Made by a program: the position numbers and the translations under genes. From positions 1 to 41,254 of IMG/VR virus record IMGVR_UViG_3300000235_000008: a stretch of DNA of 41,254 nt; one strand, 5' to 3'. Within the stretch, counting starts at the first letter, position 1. Each line of letters opens with the position of its first letter. This document shows, piece by piece, positions 28,001 to 32,044 of the stretch. This DNA is from a virus. The notes under the pieces were generated by a model. That model ran no database searches. It saw nothing but the letters and a program-made list of their open reading frames with translations, and was not told the origin of the DNA.

Positions 28001-29472
28001 CTGTGTATAGTAGTAATTATAAAGATATGAGAGTACAAGATTATGAATTGAAAGCATTTACACATAACGAATTAAATGAAATGTTTGGTAAGTCTAAAAA
28101 AATTACAGATGTACTTCCTGAAGCATTTGGTATGTTAAAAGAGATTAAACAATCTTCTGAGAACAATATAAAAGCACTTGAAACAGTAATTAAAGATTCT
28201 TTAAAAAATAAAAATGATAAAGATTATATAGCTGTAAATTTCAAAGAAGATAGATTTAGTTATCTATGGGCTTTATTAACTCCTGAAGTTAAAAACTATT
28301 TAACATCTAAAAATAAAACTACAATTTATATAAAAAAAGAAGTGTTTAGATATTTATTTGGAATGGGTAAAGGATTTAGTATCACAAGAGTAATAGGATT
28401 ACCTGATAAATTTAAATCAACATTAGGATTTGCTGAAGAAGTATATACTAGTTTTATTAAGTTAGTTAAGCATGATATAACCATAAAAACTCCTAGTGTA
28501 TTCATGAATAATATTACTAGTAATTTAAACTTATTGTGGATTAAAGGTGTACCAATGGAATACTTAATGGAGTCAATTCCTATAATAGAGGATTACCTAA
28601 GTAAGACTAAAAGATTAAGAATACTTCAATCTAAAAGATATATTATAGGTAATGATAGTTCAGTAGTAAATGAATACAATACTGTTAAGCATGAGTTAGA
28701 AAAGAATCCTTTGCATAATATGGTAGAACAAGGATTAATTAATTTTATTACTGAAGATAGTAGTATAGGGGATGTACATAAAGATAAAAATATAATTACT
28801 AAAAAGTTTAGTAAGCAAATAGAAAAAGCTAGTAGCTATAAAGCAATTAAAGAGCTGTATGCGTTAGATGGTTCTGAATCCTTAAGAGTTATGCAATCCT
28901 TTGTGCAATATGGAGATGTAATGGCTAGATATGCTTTACAAAAGCATTTATCAATACAAGTAGATAACAGTAAAGTAGATAAGCTAACTATTAATAAAAT
29001 TAATGTTTTATTAGGTAAAGATGGTAAAAAACTAGCACATGGGATAACTATTGAACAATTTAATAAACAAATACCACAGATGATACTAGACAACAGTACG
29101 AATTATGGGTTGGTTACAACTTTAAATTCTTTACATAATAAAGTTGATATCTATATGAATGGTATAAAAGAAGATATAAAGAATGAAGTATTAAGAACAT
29201 TTGTCACTTATGATTTACCTGTAACCAAGACAGCAGAGTTTTTAGATAGATATGGTTTAGCTTTATTTCATAAATTTGCTATTAGAATACAAAGTATTAT
29301 ATTCTCATTATTCAGTGAAGCTCCTGCTAGAACACTTGTAAGTACTATGCTTCAAAACTTAATAGGTAATATATCAGATGTTACTGATTCACAGTTTGAT
29401 ATCTTACCTAATAGTATGAATGCACTAGATGGAATGGAAGTATTGCTTACACCACCTGTATTGGAGTTTTAA
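16060..29472 (+). CDS. Giant virion-associated RNA polymerase with SLOG-like and zincin-like domains (N4 gp50 homologue)
   Basis: A 4,470-residue protein (N4 gp50 has 3,500), ribosome-binding site AAAGGATGG. Domains seen: hydrophobic/Gly-rich N-terminal segments (about 228-265, 405-470, EGGQEALQ and GALTGALGGGA); DTK tandem linker (940-1016); SLOG-like domain (about 1075-1275, HSGGAVGADSIW at 1083-1094, ASGGTA at 1196-1201, FAGIGIRK); single-subunit RNA polymerase core (about 1760-2870): T-x-x-K-R (T2182-R2186), motif A D2333 (ELDSTTNGL), motif B R2432-xxx-K2436 and Y2444-G, motif C H2682-xx-D2685 and D2705 (YIFDAF). Spacings of the catalytic residues (147, 103, 8, 261) closely follow N4 mini-vRNAP (135, 111, 8, 273, from memory). 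A HELIH zincin-type motif is at 3396-3400 with E3468 a possible third ligand. No cysteine found. Packaged and ejected to transcribe early genes (established for N4, inferred here). Confidence 0.9.
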   Translation: MAEITELITDTPNLEFDDRHLQVLKPGQSFKANTYETLPNSNELLSIENKELRQYLLENGVSEAELTTLRDKARLNFIDYENRVGGTLNNAEGIASIGGSGYYTYKGSYTNPALIKKQENLLNALEQKNDSLGLKVAKLSKEYQLNKEGANKYKEKDTLLYPDGVGRAVNTVLSGAVKLGDSTLSTFLPDALYAQTPTQNIDKYFGRTEEVKHDDYQLNVATTKLLDGDITGAISSGTGAALTTTMHSLPDIALIGTGVGALTKVGRATQILKAYKEGKLWATLGMANEAKKVLETATIANKVATTVANNAGLLVYATKDTDRKLGERQANNGYESISPLERGLVFAESVFSGYLEKFAFDKVLSPMDFKGMHELFNSVPASMKEGLLKETLKTNALLGKALLEVPKAAIVEGGQEALQTYTELLSTNAGTKVGMPTDEELKFEIAKGALTGALGGGAMRFGGSLVSQTLDGLDATASNIVGGIKNVFTSKDNQEDNDLNASSNINEDIQPSSDSYAGLNKYVVDEVDTEGNSNQKISLQSIYMPEQGTELSARVKSVESILNEVHMSDMLPTAEDSFATLTSSLKKNKDIPRSEKLAQVNDFIDNTLPILKGSSYINITDRLRKAITNLTNEPSSVDSITSVESLTDFKNTIESIYAKEKKDIKSHSEVTESVNVIKEALQELIENDKKINNENSSFTNIDTNKFLTRAESIDRETFDDIYGNIDNGDNTNTNSEDDEVAPSFDKTKSTIKEDKSKGKNKFKSLLDTAKDIVYGSNDKSFKGTREYLKEAKLYKALKTPNNSDIKKFNTTTKELHNFRNKMNEKLKMYQALQSKATDTNKIIAFKYGYENNLANITEEKEVENTKENIAQLREEGYNYILPKYKNGNGSQALIDRVSREISYLDGFIKRFSEVNNVEVKDTKDEVEDTIAESKVDNKEDTKDTKDTKDTKDTKDTKDTSNEQKIIKDTKDEVKDTKDEVKDTKDEVKDTKDEVNVNSEDTKDEVNVNSEDTKDEVKDKKSVEEYLLEASSIPEKNRYIEKVSKGIKDTFGLIASKIPLNIDIIQPSPYITKYASSLANYTIHSGGAVGADSIWGAIGSALGAKVNHYYADTKTPNGNVKITQEQYNEGWFKAKEAHTNLGKDFKNKKPVNFSTFDTTTKEFQGLQARNYQQIKNSSIVFAVGSLTKQYGTNRIIASGGTAYAIEMASIDNKPIYFYNQDTVNGFDIGWYYKEGVDSSTFIKINYTPTIPKDNTNFAGIGIRKITPNGVQAIIDVFENSVIAEPKDIITKIDKEIALSGFITKALLHKPTEFNFTEEDVKEYNKPTLVSNTNDFKYLAEVLDTVALKVLFAKDNDKTSITDNSIYDFIVQEFKDKNLLDKDIRDITINKIAELISNNKSLASFLSNSGNNSVREGIEQHFNKFTTDQTDFLPILLFKAIKKYYDDKILEKNEEVAKAERVKNIFNNYANNSNTVSNNQLQIETPILNAITTYLNNRILDRLKDIYPSKSINILKTNDIEYNEKTTIEVKGKEVIVSIPKFELDINKDMKDSFISLYNNFSEYYTPLMTKLLVTTDTKSIENKEKILKANIARKNIVMSDEQIHKTVIDEMVKRLVIPLTNPLFIVNKLADGNIHAYLASNSKASLEMNNQNKESSLVSQKLYTLLAKNNVTKEIPYTEYEKIIKNERQTTYGVVKPKGVLNYSKLLNYNIIVFKQNYSKALELANEVNIPMLLANNSIVEDFEKIGYTAYKIVGENKTYTTLVVPPKNSPLLVAKKEIAINIFEDSLNSKAVKSTLKNTDTKLLQKDSESIVSDIADDVIAKKINNKNDKLNSPLEKLFSTIESIKLVDSVQLKNSDKVEMTKSTMLLVDDKNILKPEFAKVVKYVTSKWLFENGSKTVYNEDKALKRMLGISEDVKLSYSKSTNFFRKIGHRQQYMIDNISNEINKIIKLSPVLQEELGSNTDISDLRIVDELVSTLALIAIHSMSVSNMLTETALKTGEVAGHIININGSSEFTELRPTNIENAESLQYFYTINDLRKTNTQLWNAKQAIIELKEFKNTADLLMGDKDFDTIVYTEPPTTNTSILHSPSNVKASNKIAKAITKLNNTKYVVSDALSSLHEIFKDTGGLKYLLGYTLESDMIKMTEESSKGKNIEIDRTIDSIREYAKLKNIGIYFNHRATVTKRMIQMGNGGNTPQANKFLRNFLDVDNSNVNIPFNYEKSHYEFKEAIAQAHGAKLKKMYKNEIEESFGTYIAEFERDTYNDIDRLVNNKELSKEDKIDLLIKLRDLMEDMGEETYSLRSLFEMYNYINAKNNNTLEDYLKDTKFTIELDSTTNGLAIQTMMYFSTKFFSIAKGQLERLGIFLKNGSNHISTVAMFKNSNDIYQHIISKALEFMNKNNTISKEVNEFLVEVYGEYTDGNKGIVVSSKYRALAKLIIMPIQYGASVKASLLSLSKGMYYDSINMLADTSVPLAKRIKIAKILLTMSGRKREANTLSELVNGIKTFEFTPQEQNKIIESITDSFLPGIKHMYDSELAMIGESRKVVTDYLSPLLTIFSDELKTRLEFEVSKYTIQTKETDIDKIIAEKKKYIPTALIKKVLDEMLEDGWFPQVETADGNINLIEPEMIYRNLGQGMVISPTMPISTNIVTGSNNQKTMRSTNMLGVGMLPYGINSTVAGVHSIDAVIASITMLNTELSMNYIFDAFMLKLGNSSEIAKDYNGNLFNIATTYNLVTSITKAIDKVLNMSFNTNEESHRTLKENTYNKHLESIEGRKVLTSELLAVNNVPSSDETSTYKVSHKNYDLDTSLVHNTNPLNIKLLDKKSLINAYEETVYKKVNDIETIEETTSYRGNLADTFNIFSLYNNPAEEYYMFEYDANELNKYEKGDIVSNIPNNGEALTRYYKIIEVGTINYQEFKSYYEDIKNKMLKALTKNGRNVIDSYLTKVSTLFYNDSIDATDSGMFGTLRGFTTYSNPSNTKRITSYKIQLLDEYSSEEIISSEYIDYLSKKYSYSNKDLKVKNNYERLNINNKLYLDKNHFIENNKYGFDRKINNYSAIVKAFNSEKLYDIIKVRVSLSQIQKNKLDSNISALNAIWDKEYANVHGIPTDIQTIEFASIDNNNNTLNKTYTGEAYYELLSLTEEKLLEGIPELLTEHYIIARPKEDKKATALLIDNGMLLSDNAVYHPKLDLTKGFSSLIKQHLLITNPNTELLYIQESNTYITSDKIKLLALYRNLINNRNEIIDEHGLNTVSLNSLNSLNNLSKDVKPIISTQENSNADNTYSNMDIKNNKNYHTIKKVFDKVIIDNSTIKEVLKYLQSKTNVGDTNLALKSFNELVVPFIDKYSGILSVEETNEALTSGSVIHKVDIDEINIKVSNATPINSNEQSPVQVYVHELIHTIADRAIDLPANTFIRSQLFKLYTLSRTNATPEIFLSNVEDIESAKALAIAQYNTIYNNSKPSHGLNEFITYSLTNPQFAEYLSSLSDISAPNGLVSKIVYYTKQLLDSLVRRILGYSKKDKDIQKEVHTLVAQLNTITKSKIDIKYLAAMYSYLDMADSKIAEYKARVLTDKIMAKVDTKNESPTWSLIKLMYNYGIALLAKEDEGNNPWIKAYQKEVKVSVNNSYINHAIRDSVGVTDKDATMSSMLLDTAKGNLIYLYDELTNKSKDILDYKLMIRKFKNNIDRTREAIELYYKKEIELITKDLDDNELNLLTDIIMYADTKSLNDIKVINDTIKIDNYLSFIKDDNQIDSVIDILSKEQDINIKTEKIAENASFILNGSISGKDYNDNSFKSKSFSINGLTKKDIGRSVITTLLALKQIPLNTRNNLKISSTNFDKLINTSLLYENELYALNRTNTTVDKGAKGKYYARQFQGHKFIYSLKSNTDKIKQLNKSNKFAVNKHIKTVPNPFEPSDPIEVYLVPYDETSFIQGILTYGNKDKSNSLGSIFRQLYPSNEGIPLEAFTIAKDKAKNLSEFSPVYSSNYKDMRVQDYELKAFTHNELNEMFGKSKKITDVLPEAFGMLKEIKQSSENNIKALETVIKDSLKNKNDKDYIAVNFKEDRFSYLWALLTPEVKNYLTSKNKTTIYIKKEVFRYLFGMGKGFSITRVIGLPDKFKSTLGFAEEVYTSFIKLVKHDITIKTPSVFMNNITSNLNLLWIKGVPMEYLMESIPIIEDYLSKTKRLRILQSKRYIIGNDSSVVNEYNTVKHELEKNPLHNMVEQGLINFITEDSSIGDVHKDKNIITKKFSKQIEKASSYKAIKELYALDGSESLRVMQSFVQYGDVMARYALQKHLSIQVDNSKVDKLTINKINVLLGKDGKKLAHGITIEQFNKQIPQMILDNSTNYGLVTTLNSLHNKVDIYMNGIKEDIKNEVLRTFVTYDLPVTKTAEFLDRYGLALFHKFAIRIQSIIFSLFSEAPARTLVSTMLQNLIGNISDVTDSQFDILPNSMNALDGMEVLLTPPVLEF
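18877..19107 (+). repeat. Nested in-frame tandem repeats (DTK / DTKDEV linker)
   Basis: Six 9-base units GATACTAAA (18877-18930) encode Asp-Thr-Lys; after a short break come four 21-base units (18961-19041, DTKDEVK) and two 33-base units (19042-19107, NVNSEDTKDEV). All share the DTKDEV core, and a degenerate copy precedes them from about 18811. They encode residues 940-1016 of the giant polymerase, a charged, probably extended linker between the N-terminal part and the SLOG-like domain. Not a CRISPR array: units abut without spacers and keep frame. Confidence 0.9.
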
Positions 29473-29478
29473 GCTGTG

Positions 29479-29576
29479 TAGAACAAAGAGTTTTGTACTA
29501 GATGATAGTTAGTATGTGGTGGTTATTATATAAGCTTATTTAAGAGCTTAGCATTGAACCACCTACCACACTAACT
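29479..29576. terminator. Bidirectional terminator/structured region between converging blocks
   Basis: Two nested structures lie between the giant gene's stop and the last reverse gene. First, TAGAACAAA (29479-29487) pairs with TTTGTACTA (29492-29500) with one mismatch and a GAGT loop. Second, ATAGTTAGT...GTGGT...GGTT (29505-29524) pairs with AACC...ACCAC...ACTAACTAT (29557-29578) with bulges, enclosing an inner TAAGCT/AGCTTA hairpin (29531-29550). No gene is present here. Separation of head-on transcription is the simplest role. The right arm belongs to a repeat also found near 30478-30550. Confidence 0.55.
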
Positions 29577-29590
29577 ATACTTCTTATAAA

Positions 29591-29782
29591 CTAGTCTTTT
29601 ATTTTCTTTTGTGAATTAAGTTCTAGTTTATCTAAAAGCTTTACTATATATTTATCAAGTGCAGTTACTTCTATTGGAGTATCACTGCTTCCATAATCTT
29701 CACCATAATTTTCATAAAATCTTAAATAATATTTTCCTGTTACATTTGATTTATGTAAAGATATGCTCATTATTGCTTCCAT
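29591..29782 (-). CDS. Small hypothetical protein (63 aa)
   Basis: A reverse-strand gene with ribosome-binding site AGAGGAAT seven bases before the ATG at 29782. The product (starting MEAIMSISLHKSNVTGKYYLRFYENYGEDYG) has an N-terminal beta-type half and a C-terminal helix (ALDKYIVKLLDKLEL) with a basic end. No membrane segment or known motif. It is the last gene of the reverse block and sits inside the region bounded by inverted copies of a repeat. Function unknown. Confidence 0.55.
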   Translation of the reverse strand: MEAIMSISLHKSNVTGKYYLRFYENYGEDYGSSDTPIEVTALDKYIVKLLDKLELNSQKKIKD

Positions 29783-29859
29783 TTTTTATTCCTCTTTTAA
29801 TTATTATTCTTTATTTTTATCATATTCTTTATACATCGTTCTAAACCTATTTCTAATAT

Positions 29860-30186
29860 TCATGATTTTATAGAGTATATTGGTGGGGGTACACTCTCAT
29901 CTTCCATAAAATCGGTAGGAGTATGTGTTATGAACTCTTGAACAGAGTCTTTACCTATGAAATATACATCTACTTCACCTCTTTGGATTAACAAATATCC
30001 ATTATCTATTAATTCTTTTCGATACTTTTTAACCATTCTTTCTGTACTATCAATAGCTTTAGCTATTTCACTATCTTTGAATATCCATCCATCATTTCTA
30101 CTATAATAGTACATGAGTAATTTAAAGGCACTTGATGATAATTCTTTCATAGAGTGTACTATTTCTTTTTGTGATATTCTAGCCAT
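29860..30186 (-). CDS. Winged-helix DNA-binding protein, replication-initiator-like
   Basis: I chose the ATG at 30186 (MARISQKEIVHSMKELSSSAFKLLMYY, 108 residues) because AAGGAG lies about nine bases upstream; longer readings from 30270 (GTG) lack a suitable site. The core resembles HTH_36-type winged helices of phage replisome organisers and plasmid Rep proteins: LSSSAFKLLMYYYSRNDGW, then DSEIAKAIDSTERMVKKYRKEL (the helix-turn-helix), then DNGYLLIQRGEVDVYFIG (wing). Directly upstream lies a set of palindromic iteron-like repeats, likely its binding sites. It could be an autoregulated repressor or a replication initiator. The family resemblance is seen; the role is inferred. Confidence 0.65.
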   Translation of the reverse strand: MARISQKEIVHSMKELSSSAFKLLMYYYSRNDGWIFKDSEIAKAIDSTERMVKKYRKELIDNGYLLIQRGEVDVYFIGKDSVQEFITHTPTDFMEDESVPPPIYSIKS

Positions 30187-30251
30187 GTATTTATACTCCT
30201 TTTTCTTCATTATTGCTTTAACTTGTAAGATTTTACACTCCTTATGTCTAT

Positions 30252-30280
30252 TTCTACTAGAATTATACACTTTTATTGTT
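30252..30280 (-). promoter_or_regulatory. Possible promoter upstream of winged-helix gene
   Basis: On the reverse strand a perfect TATAAT (30267-30262) lies about 75 bases ahead of the chosen start codon. Upstream there is an A/T-rich tract but no good -35 box at 16-18 bases, as is common for sigma-70 promoters of low-GC epsilon-type hosts. An iteron-like GTGTA overlaps its upstream edge, so a protein bound there could repress it. Confidence 0.35.
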
Positions 30281-30289
30281 AAATAATAC

Positions 30290-30371
30290 CTTACACTTTT
30301 TGTGTAAATAACATAATATATACACTCAAAAAGTGCTAATACCCCTATACTATTTACACAAAAAGTGTAAG
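30290..30371. repeat. Perfect 21-bp inverted repeat built from iteron-like hairpins
   Basis: Positions 30290-30310 and 30351-30371 are exact reverse complements (21 bp) separated by 40 bases. Each arm is itself palindromic: TTACAC and GTGTAA around a run of five T (left) or five A (right). A degenerate copy (CACTCAAAAAGTG) sits at about 30323-30335, and further partial TACACT motifs occur at about 30230 and 30265. The set lies 100-185 bases upstream of a winged-helix gene. Most likely operator or origin iterons; in RNA or single-stranded DNA it could also form a long hairpin or cruciform. Confidence 0.85.
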
Positions 30372-30391
30372 CCTAAAACTACTAGCAAATG

Positions 30392-30404
30392 CCCATAGTA
30401 TGGG
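30392..30404 (-). promoter_or_regulatory. Candidate hairpin promoter for the virion RNA polymerase
   Basis: On the + strand CCCAT (30392-30396) and ATGGG (30400-30404) form a 5-bp stem closing a three-base AGT loop with a purine at its centre (G30398). N4 virion polymerase promoters are single-stranded template hairpins with a 5-7 bp stem, three-base loop and central purine at -11. If the + strand is template, the start would lie at about 30386-30387 (C or A after an AAAT tract) and transcription would run leftward into the winged-helix gene. Only one clear example was found, so this is a suggestion. Confidence 0.3.
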
Positions 30405-30477
30405 ATGTACAAGAAGATTCTGACCTGTATATATAATATATAAGAGAATCTACATAGAGAGTATATAAGACTTTGTA

Positions 30478-30550
30478 TTGAACCGCCTGCCACTGCATGG
30501 GTATTAACATTAACGATATGATATTGGTTGGCGGTTCAATGCTAAGCTCA
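30478..30550. repeat. GC-rich inverted repeat shared with 29545-29569
   Basis: TTGAACCGCC (30478-30487) and GGCGGTTCAA (30530-30539) are exact inverted arms around 42 bases. The right arm with its flank, GGTTCAATGCTAAGCTC (30534-30550), is the reverse complement of 29545-29561, and the left arm (GAACCGCCTGCCAC) matches 29556-29569 (GAACCACCTACCAC) with two changes. The two sites therefore carry related sequence in inverted orientation and enclose two small genes. Confidence 0.8.
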
Positions 30551-30579
30551 TTACTAATCATATAATTGTAAGTATCCTC

Positions 30580-30939
30580 TTACTCTTTATTTAGCTCTAA
30601 CCATTCTGTTTGAAGTCTTAGACCATCTGCCTTATAAGGTAGGTACATAAAAGGATTTAATCTATACTGATTTGTAGCTATTTTAAATAATAACTTATTA
30701 TCACACATAGCTTTTAATAGTTGTGTAGCAGTTTTTCTATGGATACCTCTTACTTTACCAAGAGTTATTGCTGATAATATTATTTCTTCTTTTTTATAAG
30801 TAAATAAATCTCTTATATAAACAACATTAGATAACTCTTTGCTACTATTTATAATATTTATAACTACTTCATCATAATCTTTATATATCATTCTAAATCC
30901 ACTCCTTATTGTTTTTATTTTAATTTTATCTAGTATCAT
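30580..30939 (-). CDS. Winged-helix-like hypothetical protein, RepL-like
   Basis: A 119-residue protein. A helical body (SSKELSNVVYIRDLFTYKK, then EEIILSAITLGKVRGIHRKTATQLLKAMCDNKLLF) with a wing-like end (KIATNQYRLNPFMYLPYKAD) resembles the winged helix of RepL/replication-initiator type plasmid proteins, where the 'Y-R-L/V-N-P' wing is typical. The likeness is modest. It is the second small winged-helix gene in this part, on the other side of the repeat-rich region, which strengthens the impression of a replication or regulatory module. Could equally be a transcription regulator. Confidence 0.5.
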   Translation of the reverse strand: MILDKIKIKTIRSGFRMIYKDYDEVVINIINSSKELSNVVYIRDLFTYKKEEIILSAITLGKVRGIHRKTATQLLKAMCDNKLLFKIATNQYRLNPFMYLPYKADGLRLQTEWLELNKE

Positions 30940-30962
30940 ATTTTATTTTCTTAATATACTCA

Positions 30963-31009
30963 TTAAAAGCATTTTAAAGCACTTACAAGGCAAAGTTATA
31001 GCTTTGCCT
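30963..31009. other. Intergenic hairpins between two reverse genes
   Basis: A perfect 8-bp stem (AGGCAAAG at 30988-30995 with CTTTGCCT at 31002-31009, six-base loop) follows the gene ending at 31020. A second 6-bp stem with three-base loop (TTAAAA, GCA, TTTTAA; 30963-30977) lies beside it. There is no U-run after the stem on the reverse strand, so an RNA-processing or attenuating hairpin is more likely than a full terminator. Confidence 0.5.
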
Positions 31010-31019
31010 ATGACTTACT

Positions 31020-31346
31020 TTATTCCACTAGTACTTTATCTTTAAATAAGAGATTATACACTTCTCTTAAAATTGGTAATTCAGCATTATTTATATCTCT
31101 TGAATCAAACAGATTTTCTATTTTAGATAAAATCTGTTTCTTTTCTGTAAAATCAGATATTTCTTTTTCTGTTGCTATCTTTACATAAATAGTATCTTCT
31201 TTTACCTTACCTCTTTTTTTTGATATTTCTAATGATGAGCAATTTTTTCTATCTGCGATAAAATAGTTTTCATACTCTCTGCTTACGGTATAAATATTAT
31301 TATATACAATAATTTTATCTCCAACTTCTACATTACTACAATTCAT
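31020..31346 (-). CDS. Hypothetical protein with N-terminal beta-barrel-like segment
   Basis: A 108-residue protein whose start overlaps the preceding stop (TAATG). The first 55 residues form a run of short beta strands with conserved-looking turns (VGDKIIVYNNIYTVSREYENYFIADR), like small SH3-type barrels, and the remainder is helical and charged (ISDFTEKKQILSKIENLFDSRD). No motif gives a function. It is coupled to the zinc-ribbon gene upstream and may act with it. Confidence 0.5.
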   Translation of the reverse strand: MNCSNVEVGDKIIVYNNIYTVSREYENYFIADRKNCSSLEISKKRGKVKEDTIYVKIATEKEISDFTEKKQILSKIENLFDSRDINNAELPILREVYNLLFKDKVLVE

Positions 31347-32035
31347 TAGTAAACCATCCCTAATTTTTCTATTTCTATTTTTAATTGTGGTAATACTGCC
31401 TTTGCTAAATTATTATTAAGAGCTTCTGTATCTCTTAGTTGTTCTTCAGTAGCATCTTCCCACACAGCATACTCTCTAGCATCTTCTAATGAATATTTTT
31501 CAGGATTATTAAGCATATATTCAATATTACCTATACAAAAATACCCATCACTAGTTAACATATGATATTTAATTAAATGGGCATACTCAGGAAAATGTTT
31601 AATTAAATCTCGACTACAAACATAGTTATCATCAGAACTGAAAAAATTATCTTCTAGCGAAGATTTTAATCCTTTTTCTACCATAATACCAAAAGAATTA
31701 TGTCCATTATTAAGGTTATCATCCCATCTAATAGTAAGTTTTGTTACATTAAATTTTTTATTTGTTTTTCTTTTTGCTACAATAGTTACTTCTATTTGTT
31801 GTTTTTTAAGAGTTGGAATAGATATTGGAAAGATAGCTCTTAGTTTATCTCTCTTTGCTATTTTTTCTGCATACACTAACTTTCCCTCTTCAGTTTGTTG
31901 CACACGATATGCCCCATAAACAGTACATTTATAACACCCTCTAAAAGGTGTAGCACGGTTAGTTTCTATTTGAGTAATGTTTCCACATTCGGTACACATA
32001 TAATCTCTTAACATCATTTTTTGTAGATGGTTCAT
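31346..32035 (-). CDS. Zinc-ribbon-containing hypothetical protein
   Basis: A 229-residue protein. An N-terminal CxxC...CxxC set (C14, C17, C34, C37 in YMCTECGNITQIE and GCYKC) forms a treble-clef or ribbon-type zinc site, typical of nucleic-acid-binding or recruiting domains. The rest (about residues 60-229) is mixed, with several acidic helices near the C-terminus, and has no recognised family. Its stop overlaps the next start, and it lies after the Rha-type gene. A regulatory or DNA-processing accessory role is plausible but unproven. Confidence 0.55.
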   Translation of the reverse strand: MNHLQKMMLRDYMCTECGNITQIETNRATPFRGCYKCTVYGAYRVQQTEEGKLVYAEKIAKRDKLRAIFPISIPTLKKQQIEVTIVAKRKTNKKFNVTKLTIRWDDNLNNGHNSFGIMVEKGLKSSLEDNFFSSDDNYVCSRDLIKHFPEYAHLIKYHMLTSDGYFCIGNIEYMLNNPEKYSLEDAREYAVWEDATEEQLRDTEALNNNLAKAVLPQLKIEIEKLGMVY

Positions 32036-32044
32036 CTTTTACTC

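Larger units (their letters stand above)
30187..30579. other. 393-base non-coding control region
   Basis: The longest gene-free stretch in the window. Besides the 21-bp inverted repeat and the 5-bp/3-nt hairpin it holds a TATA-rich tract (30428-30442) and a perfect 10-bp inverted repeat, TTGAACCGCC (30478-30487) with GGCGGTTCAA (30530-30539), whose outer flank (to 30550) is the reverse complement of 29545-29561. No open frame with a ribosome-binding site was found. It looks like a control or replication region. Confidence 0.6.

Noticed and set aside
30187-30270. Longer N-terminus for the winged-helix protein (GTG at 30270 or ATG about 30210)
   Set aside because: No suitable ribosome-binding site for these starts, whereas AAGGAG precedes the ATG at 30186 at normal distance.
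30963-30977. TTAAAA-GCA-TTTTAA as a second virion-polymerase promoter hairpin
   Set aside because: All-A/T arms are expected by chance in this genome, and the central purine falls on the strand that would direct transcription away from the reverse genes.
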